The translations under genes and the position numbers were made by a program. This document shows positions 57,907 through 64,000 of a stretch of 64,000 nucleotides of DNA, one piece after another. The notes below the pieces were generated by a model, which saw nothing but the letters and a program-made list of their open reading frames with translations, searched no databases and was not told where the DNA came from. Position 1 is the first letter of the stretch. Every line of letters begins with the position of its first letter. This DNA comes from Patella vulgata (Eukaryota; Mollusca; Gastropoda; Patellidae): positions 48,223,501-48,287,500 of the forward strand of contig NC_065886.2 of NCBI RefSeq assembly GCF_932274485.2, in the 5' to 3' direction.

Positions 57907-59750
57907 TTACAGATCTCCAATGCGGATTTCAGTCCCAAAGGAGCACCCTTGATCATCTCGTTAGATTTGAAACGTTTGTCAGGGATGCTTTCATCCAGAA
58001 ACAACATTTAGTTGCTATATTGTTTGATCTGGAGAAAGCATATGATACCACATATGATACCTATCTTCATTAAAAACTTCTTAGAAGATAGGTCGTTTAA
58101 GGTACACCTGGGATCATTTTTCTCTGACCCATTTCCCCAGGAAATGGGAGTTCCTCAGGGAAGTATTTTATCTCCCCCTTTATTTTCTATTAAAATTAAT
58201 ACAATACCAGCGTGTCTTAAACGTGGGGTCGATGGCTCTCTTTATGTTGATGACTTTCAGATGTGTTACGGATCGACAAGTATGCAGACAATCGAGCGCC
58301 AGTTGCAGCTTTGCTTGAATTCTATTCAACGATGGGCAACTGACAATGGATTTCGTTTTTTCGAAATTGTTTTTTTCGAAATCCAAGACTGTTTGTATGC
58401 ACTTTTGTCAAAGAAGAGGTTTATATCCTGATTCGGAGCTTACAGTGGATGACAGTCTCATTCCAGTTGAAGAGGAAACAAAATTCTTGGGTTTGATATT
58501 TGATAAGAAATTATCATTTATCCCCCATATCGAAACCCTCAAGAAGAAATGTCTGAAAGCCCTCAACATATTGAGAGTCTTATCAAACACTGACTGGGGA
58601 GCAGACCGTAAGGTCTTGCTCAGATTATATCGAGCATCAGTAAGATCCAAACTCGATTATGGGTGTATTGTGTATGGGTCTTATCTCAAAGAGCTTGACA
58701 CCATACACAACCAAGGACTGAGAATCAGTCTAGGAGCATTCCGTACATCTCCAGTGCAGAGTTTATACGTCGAGGCTCACGAGCCCTCATTGCACGACAG
58801 GCGTGATAAACTGGAACGTCAGTATGCTACAAAAATTGCATCTCTGCCTAATTATATATCATTTAATACCATATTTAGACCCTATCATGAACATCTGTAT
58901 TTACTGAAAACTAACGTTATTCCATCATTCGATATTCGCATCCAACCCCTTTTGTCAGAGGCTAGCATCAGTCATGACAGTATTGCGAATACCCCTTTGT
59001 TTAGAACTCCACCCTGGACTATATCGCCTCCAAAGATCGGTTTAGATCTAACGAAAAACAAAAAGAAAGATACTAGTTCAACGGTGGTTCAGTCTCTCTT
59101 TCAAGAGCTGAGGTCTAAATATGGTGATTATGCTTCGGCTACCGTCACACCATCTGGAATCATTTCTGTCAGACTTCCACCTGCTACTTCCATATCTACT
59201 GCTGAGCACGTTATATTTACTGATTCTCTGTCCTCTTTACAAGCAATAAAAAATAAACAGCTTGTACACCCATTAGTAGCAGACATTTATCGTCTGCTAC
59301 TATCACACGAGTTTATCGACAAGGACACGGTCCTTTGCTGGCTCCCCAGTCAGGGAATGATCAGGCAGACATAGCTGCCAAGTCTGCTTTAGATCTTCCC
59401 ATATCAAAGTTCCTTTTATCATTCACCGATTTTAAATCCCCCATTAATTCTTTTATATATGGCCGCTGGCAACGGTCTCGGGGTCTTGCAGGCACGAACA
59501 AACTTCATCACATTAAACCTCTCCTAAAAGACTGGCCTAACTCCTACTGAACCAACAGGACGGATGAGGTCGTTTTGTGTCGCTCTCGCATTGGTCATAC
59601 TATTTTAACACATATTTTCATCTTAAAGCGAGAGCCTCAACCAGAATGTGAACATGTTCCCTTGACAGTTAAGCACAGTGCGAGTATCTAAAAAAACACA
59701 CTACCGTTGCCAGACTTTGCATGATCTGTTTGCCCAACCGGGTTTATTTA
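57907..59750 (+). pseudogene. I-group LINE ORF2: RT, thumb, RNase H, C-terminus
   Basis: Starts with TTTACAGATCTCCAATGCGG directly after the previous LINE's tail, and encodes QCGFQSQRSTLDHL, FDLEKAYDTT, GVPQGSILSP, SLYVDDFQMCYG, FDKKLSFIPHIETLKKKC, SKLDYGCIVYG, PPWTISPPKIG and RNase H pieces (FTDSLSSLQAIKNKQ). It then runs to the C-terminal zinc-type region. The longest open stretch is 58,346-59,374. A small deletion disrupts the early RT near 58,050 and the first RNase H motif is lost near 59,130. An 11 bp duplication (TTCGAAATTGT..) occurs near 58,360. Confidence 0.85.
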
Positions 59751-60245
59751 AACCAAATTTTAATGAAGTCAAAATCTTAATTCAAAAATTTAATCCCTTA
59801 GCTATTTGTTTGCAAGAAACTTCTTTAAAGAATTCGGATGTCTTATCACTCGGACATTGTGTTAATAATGATGGTAGAGCACACGGTGGTGTTTCCATTT
59901 TCCTTAATGGAAATATTCCACTGAGTAAAGTCGCCTTAAACTCTCCTTTACCTGCAGTTGCAGTAAGGGTGGCTACATATTCCTATCACAATATGCTCTT
60001 TATATCTACCACCTAGTTTGCATCTGAACCCAAGAGATCTTGATGACCTTGTTGCACAACTTCCTTTCCCGTTTATAATTACTGGCGATTTCAATGGTCA
60101 TCATTCACTTTGGAGTAGTCCGGATGATAATAACAGAGGTAAACAAATAGCGGAAGACTCGCCTATTTATCTACATCCTACCACAGCTGCGTTTTCCTCT
60201 CTTGATCTAACCATTTGCTCTACGGTCCTGTTTCAGGATTTTATA
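59751..60245 (+). pseudogene. I-group LINE ORF2: endonuclease domain
   Basis: Encodes FNEVKILIQKFNPLAICLQE with the metal-binding Glu of QETSLK, then NNDGRAHGGVSIFLNG, and after a stop FIITGDFNGHHSLWSSPDDN and SSLDLTICSTVLFQDF. These are the ordered motifs of an AP-type endonuclease that nicks the target. It is fused to the C-terminus of the preceding LINE, so a frame runs across the joint (59,678-60,016). That frame is a chimera made by rearrangement. Confidence 0.8.
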
Positions 60246-60559
60246 CTCTTAAAAAAAAGGAGGGGATATTGAAATGCAAATACCTATGCAGGTTGCGATA
60301 TGATAAATAGTCATGGACATTTGGCATGCTTTGAGAGTATGTTCACAGATGAAGAACTTATCGCCCCAACAGAACCACTGAGCTGAACATGCGACACGCA
60401 ATAGCGCCATACACGTGGGAGGGGTTCATTGTCAAATTTGACACTTCAAGGAAGGGTTGATGAAAACTGCTGCGTGCTGGTTAATCTATCCATGTTTGCT
60501 TTCCCATCGGTTCTTGCATAAGATTTACTGTTTAGCGTATCTTTGCTTTGGTGTGTTAC
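60246..60559. other. Unassigned spacer
   Basis: No gene or repeat recognised. Confidence 0.3.
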
Positions 60560-60757
60560 GTTTAATTTGATCGGGAGACGTGTTCGTCGACGTCAACGTC
60601 AACCGACAACACTGCAATAATTGACCGTGGCACTGCATGTGGAGTGGGTCAGATTGCCCCAAATCGTGATTGTACTGTTGATTAGGAGCATGCCACGACG
60701 AATTGCTGAATCTCTGAGGATTGGTGGAGCAATTACTCATTATTAAGACAAAAATAA
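60560..60757 (+). pseudogene. Tc1-like fragment, family 2, C-terminal end
   Basis: Matches 15,640-15,825 with minor changes: GGGAGACGTGTTCGTCGACG, AACACTGCAA, GATTGCCC, ACGACGAATTGCTGAAT, CTCATTATTAAGACAAAAAT. It encodes only the last residues of a family 2 transposase (RRRIAES-like end) and the stop. It directly precedes a CGCCCAC-type repeat end. Confidence 0.8.
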
Positions 60758-61252
60758 ACCAGCGGCTGCCAGGCAGGATACGCCCACATTTTCGAGAGAT
60801 GGATAGAGAACAAGCTAACAAGAAAGTGATTTTTCCTACAATCAAGGGCCATAATTCAGGAAATTACAATTCGATATGCGCATATATCGAAAGCAACTGA
60901 GATCTTTGTGTTATAAACTTACATTTCAAGTTTCAACAAAATCGGATAAAAATTGTGACCTCTATAGGGTCCACAACCTTGATATACCATATTTGTACGC
61001 TATTTGAGAACGAACAGCGGCCATTTTTTCTGTCAATTTTGGGGCGATTTTCACAAAATTCAAACTCAACTGCCCTTAGGGTGGAACGGTAATATAATAA
61101 TACGGTTTTTTAAATCAGATAAAAATTATGACCTCTATGCGGTCCACAAGCTAAAAACATGATTTTTCGTACAATCAGGGGCCATAATTCAGGAAGTTAC
61201 GGTCCGATATGAGCAAATATTGAAAGGAACCGAGATCTTTGGGTTATAAATG
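60758..61252 (-). repeat. CGCCCAC-type repeat, terminal part, antisense
   Basis: Starts CCAGCGGCTGCCAGGCAGGA and then ATACGCCCACATTTTCGAGA, the mirror of the right end of the block at 29,245-30,635. It continues through one and a half monomers and is cut at 61,252 by the LINE tail. Confidence 0.8.
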
Positions 61253-61364
61253 AAATGAAATGTTGTTTAATGGCACGTCAGCTCCAACCGGGCTATATTG
61301 CGCCAAACATATGGTGAATCTAACGAGACAAATTAAAACAATATCACATAATTGAATTTATATA

Positions 61365-62895
61365 TACTATTCAAAAAAAGTAGGGGATATTTGATTTTGG
61401 GGGCATAATACTAAAATATGCAAATGACTACGAAAAAAGTCACTATAGAACCTAACAGAAGAAACATTTCCAGTTACATGTGACGCCCAAACGCACCAAT
61501 AGCTACCGCATGGAATGCAGGTGATGCTTGGGATCATCATGGGGGTCCAACCCAAGATTTGCACGACTCTGACTTTGAATGTTACAGTCATTGTGGCATT
61601 GAATTCTAGGGTGGAAACATCAGTTTAATTGTTTTAGTGACCAGAAAACAAATTTTGATATGCGTCGGCTTACCCAAAATGAAAGGTTACGTGCCCTTGG
61701 CATGCTACAGATCGGCACAACACAGGCGGTTGTGGCGCGGACGATGAATGTTCCTCAGTCTGTCATAAGCAGGCTATGGTCCAGATACCGTGATACACAA
61801 TCTGTACAGGACAGACCACGCTCAGGTCGACCAAGGGCGACAACTCAAGCCCAGGATCGATTTATCCGTACCTTGGACTTGAGAAATCGTGTCATCACAG
61901 CAAATCAGATCAGCGCTCGTCTTCAAACAGACACTGGTGTGAGAGTGAGTGGCCAGACGATTCGGAATCGACTGCATAGGGGTCACCTTCGCGCCCTACG
62001 TCCTCGCGCGATCCCTTGTTTGAGAGATCATCACATTCAGGCAAGACGTCGTTGGTGTAGGGATCGTCAACACTGGGATAATCGACGCTGGAGCAATGTG
62101 ATGTTTTCAGATGAGTCAAGGTTCACTGTTGATTTTTTGGACAGACGTAGGAGGGTGTGGCGTCGTCGAAACGAGCGCTTCCAAGACGTTAACGTCATCA
62201 GACATGGTCGATTTGGGGGTGGTTCTGTTATGGTGTGGGGAGGCATCACTGTTGCTGGAAGAACGGCTTTACATGTTGTTGCAGGGCGTGTTACAGGCCA
62301 GTACTACCGGGACAACATCTTGGCAGTCCATGTTGTGCCGTTCGCACGACGTCATGGCCGCCGTTTCATCTTCCAGGATGACAACGCAAGATGTCACAGG
62401 GCCAGGATCGTTACAGGTTACCTCCAACAACAGAACATCACCACATTACCTTGGCCAGCACTGAGTCCCGACCTCTCCCCCATCGAGCATGTCTGGGACA
62501 TGCTTGGACAGAGGTTACGTCAACGTCAACAACGTCCTGCCAATGTCCAAGAACTTGCTGCTGCGTTGCAACAGGAATGGGACAATCTGGACAAAAATGA
62601 CCTTAGACGTCTCATTAGGAGTATGCCACGTCGGATCAATGCTTGTTTGGCAAACAGAGGAGGATTTACCCGTTACTGACTTGGTTGTGATGCTGTGGTA
62701 ACTTTGCTGTTTGACCCCGGGTATCATTTTACCCTTATAATGGTCAGTCTGTGCCTTACTTAGTCTAACGATCATTTGGAATAAATCGATGAATGTGAAC
62801 TTCATTTCATTTTGTCATTTGTTTCTTCGTCAGTTTCATTAGGTGACTTTAATAACACTTAAAAATCAAATATCCCCTACTTTTTTTGAATAGTA
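61365..62895 (+). mobile_element. Tc1 family 1, copy D (complete)
   Basis: Full inverted repeats (TACTATTC ... GAATAGTA), TA on each side (61,363-61,364; 62,896-62,897), 1,531 bp. The paralogous LINE UTR near 23,900 (TATATATGTAAATAAAAAC) gives the empty site and fixes the duplication as TA. It is the only copy here with both complete ends and an unbroken transposase frame. Confidence 0.97.
61660..62679 (+). CDS. Tc1-type transposase, full length
   Basis: 339 codons, unbroken. HTH region LRALGMLQIGTTQAVVARTM, GRPRAT, FSDESRFTVDF (first Asp), VMVWGGIT, FQDDNARCH (second Asp), LSPDLSPIEHVWD (Glu, 34 residues after the second Asp), ending GGFTRY. It catalyses cut-and-paste at TA. It carries private changes from the family majority: P for S in NVSQ (near residue 31), LDLRNR for LALRNR, RALRPRA for RARRPRV, HGRFG for HDRFG, and DKND for DQND. 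These spare the catalytic triad, but their effect on activity is unknown. Confidence 0.93.
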   Translation: MRRLTQNERLRALGMLQIGTTQAVVARTMNVPQSVISRLWSRYRDTQSVQDRPRSGRPRATTQAQDRFIRTLDLRNRVITANQISARLQTDTGVRVSGQTIRNRLHRGHLRALRPRAIPCLRDHHIQARRRWCRDRQHWDNRRWSNVMFSDESRFTVDFLDRRRRVWRRRNERFQDVNVIRHGRFGGGSVMVWGGITVAGRTALHVVAGRVTGQYYRDNILAVHVVPFARRHGRRFIFQDDNARCHRARIVTGYLQQQNITTLPWPALSPDLSPIEHVWDMLGQRLRQRQQRPANVQELAAALQQEWDNLDKNDLRRLIRSMPRRINACLANRGGFTRY

Positions 62896-63480
62896 TATGT
62901 AAATAAAAACAAATATCACAGAAAATATATAATTAAAAATAAATATAACAAATCTTTTACATATATAAATATTTAAAACAATATACATGATTAAATATAT
63001 ATAATTAAAATTGAGAATAAAAGTTTGTCTCTTTTAAAAATGTTAGCACTTTATCATATAGCTCCGGTTGAGCAAATAGCTGACGTAATGACTGGCAACG
63101 GTAGTATTTAGATCTAATATACTTGAGATGTTTGTACTCAATCAAGATGTGGCTCACTGTCAAAGGAACATGACAGTGAACACATTCCGGTTGAGGCTCT
63201 CGCTTCAAAATGAAAATATGAGTTAAAAAAGTATGACCAATGCGAGAGCGACACAAAACAACTTCATCTCTCCTGTTAGACCTGTAGGAGCTTGGCCATT
63301 CTCCAAGGAGAGGCTTTATGTGATGAAGTTTGTTTGTGCCTGCAAGATCCCAAGACCGTTGCCAGCGGTCATAAATAAAATTATTTATTCAGGATTTAAA
63401 ATCCGTGTATGGCGTTAAAAATTCGAATAAGGGAAGATCTAAGGCAGACTTGGCAGCCAAATCTGCTTGATTATTCCCTT

Positions 63481-63906
63481 TTATATCCATGGGTGTTCAA
63501 GCTGTTTATTATTTATTGCTTGTAGTGAGGACAAAGAATCAGTAAAAATTATATATTTTAAATCAGATGTTGATTGAATGAACTCCAAAGCCTGAAGAAT
63601 GGCCTGGAGTTCAGCTGTAAAGATGGAAGCAGCAGGTGGAAGGCGGACAGAAATGGTCTCAGATGGTGTCACGGTAGCCGAAGCTACCCGATCACCATCT
63701 TTCGAACCATCTGTATAAATTGGAGCATAATCACCATATTTAGACCTCAGCTCTCGAAAGAGAGACTGAAACACCGTAGAGCTAGTATCTCTCTTTTTAT
63801 GTTGTGTAAGATGGAAATCAATCTCTGGGGGAGATATAGCCCACGGTGGAGTCTTAAAGAAAGGGGTATTCGCAATACTGTCCAGGCTGATACCAGCCTC
63901 AGACAA
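63481..63906 (-). pseudogene. LINE RNase H domain (open piece)
   Basis: 141 codons with PPWAISPPEIDFHL, then IYTDGSKDG (first Asp), FTAELQAILQALEFI (Glu) and IIFTDSLSSLQAINNKQ (next Asp). These are three of the RNase H catalytic positions in order. It removes RNA from the cDNA hybrid in I-group elements. It is the best-preserved RNase H in this window and the reason for the I-group call. Beyond NNKQLEHP the frame is lost at an internal deletion before the C-terminal region. Confidence 0.85.
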
Positions 63907-64000
63907 AAGGGGTTGTATGCGAATACCGAAAGATGGAATAACTTTAGTCTTAAGCAGATATAGATGCTCATGATATGGTCTAAATATGGTGTTAAATGAA

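Larger units (their letters stand above)
61253..64000 (-). mobile_element. I-group LINE, 3' part, running off the window edge
   Basis: On the minus strand: thumb region (from 64,000), RNase H, C-terminal zinc-type region (PECVHCHVPLTVSHILIEYKHLK, about 63,110-63,190), 3' UTR, and the tail GGCACGTCAGCTCCAACCGG/CATTT mirror at 61,253. It is interrupted in its 3' UTR by Tc1 copy D. A related LINE UTR at 23,880-23,920 shows the uninterrupted sequence. The left side inserted into a CGCCCAC-type repeat. Confidence 0.85.

Overview
The window reads as an animal genome, most likely a marine mollusc. It is AT-rich, has no bacterial-style operons and has no dense genic stretch. It is packed with Tc1/mariner elements, I-group LINEs with a CATTT-type 3' tail, tRNA-derived SINEs and many small inverted-repeat elements. 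The mollusc call is inference: the SINE core and the 3' tail are sequence types I associate with gastropods and bivalves.

Only one host gene is convincing, on the + strand. Exon 1 (30,908-31,305) starts with a well-placed ATG and a signal peptide and ends at a splice donor. A second exon (49,597-49,736) has a good acceptor, a consensus donor and the complementary codon phase. The 18.3 kb intron between them is almost wholly mobile DNA.

Layout. 1-2.4 kb: little besides a 150 bp hairpin element. 2.4-7.5 kb: half of a foldback element, then an old 1.5 kb tandem duplication with Tc1 copy A inside. 7.8-10.9 kb: SINE piece and a CGCCCAC-type repeat carrying a TTAA-flanked MITE. 11.2-13.7 kb: L2/CR1-like LINE and the other half-foldback. 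14.9-15.8 kb: repeat end abutting a Tc1 fragment. 16.0-23.8 kb: a five-level nest, LINE > SINE > Harbinger-like element > foldback element with 6 bp target duplication > young Gypsy-type LTR element (a fossil). 23.8-28.9 kb: I-group LINE, remnants of another LINE, and a tRNA SINE. 29.2-30.6 kb: tandem CGCCCAC-family array. 30.9-31.3 kb: host exon 1. 31.5-32.2 kb: mariner relic. 33.3-39.9 kb: a large palindrome with intact Tc1 copy B at its centre. 40.9-46.5 kb: Tc1 copy C, a second Tc1 family, and a MULE-type element with a 9 bp target duplication. 47-48.4 kb: repeats. 49.6 kb: host exon 2. 49.9-52.6 kb: second copy of the 6 bp-duplication foldback element, carrying a MITE and a SINE. 53.1-64 kb: scrambled LINE pieces, with intact Tc1 copy D inside the last LINE.

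How it fits together: two Tc1 copies (B, D) keep full-length DD34E transposase frames. Two others (A, C) share the same 13 bp frame-breaking deletion yet sit at separate TA sites, which suggests spread in trans. The I-group LINE and the SINE end in the same type of 3' tail, which suggests the SINE borrows the LINE's machinery. Related copies inside the window act as 'empty sites', so several target-site duplications can be read directly.
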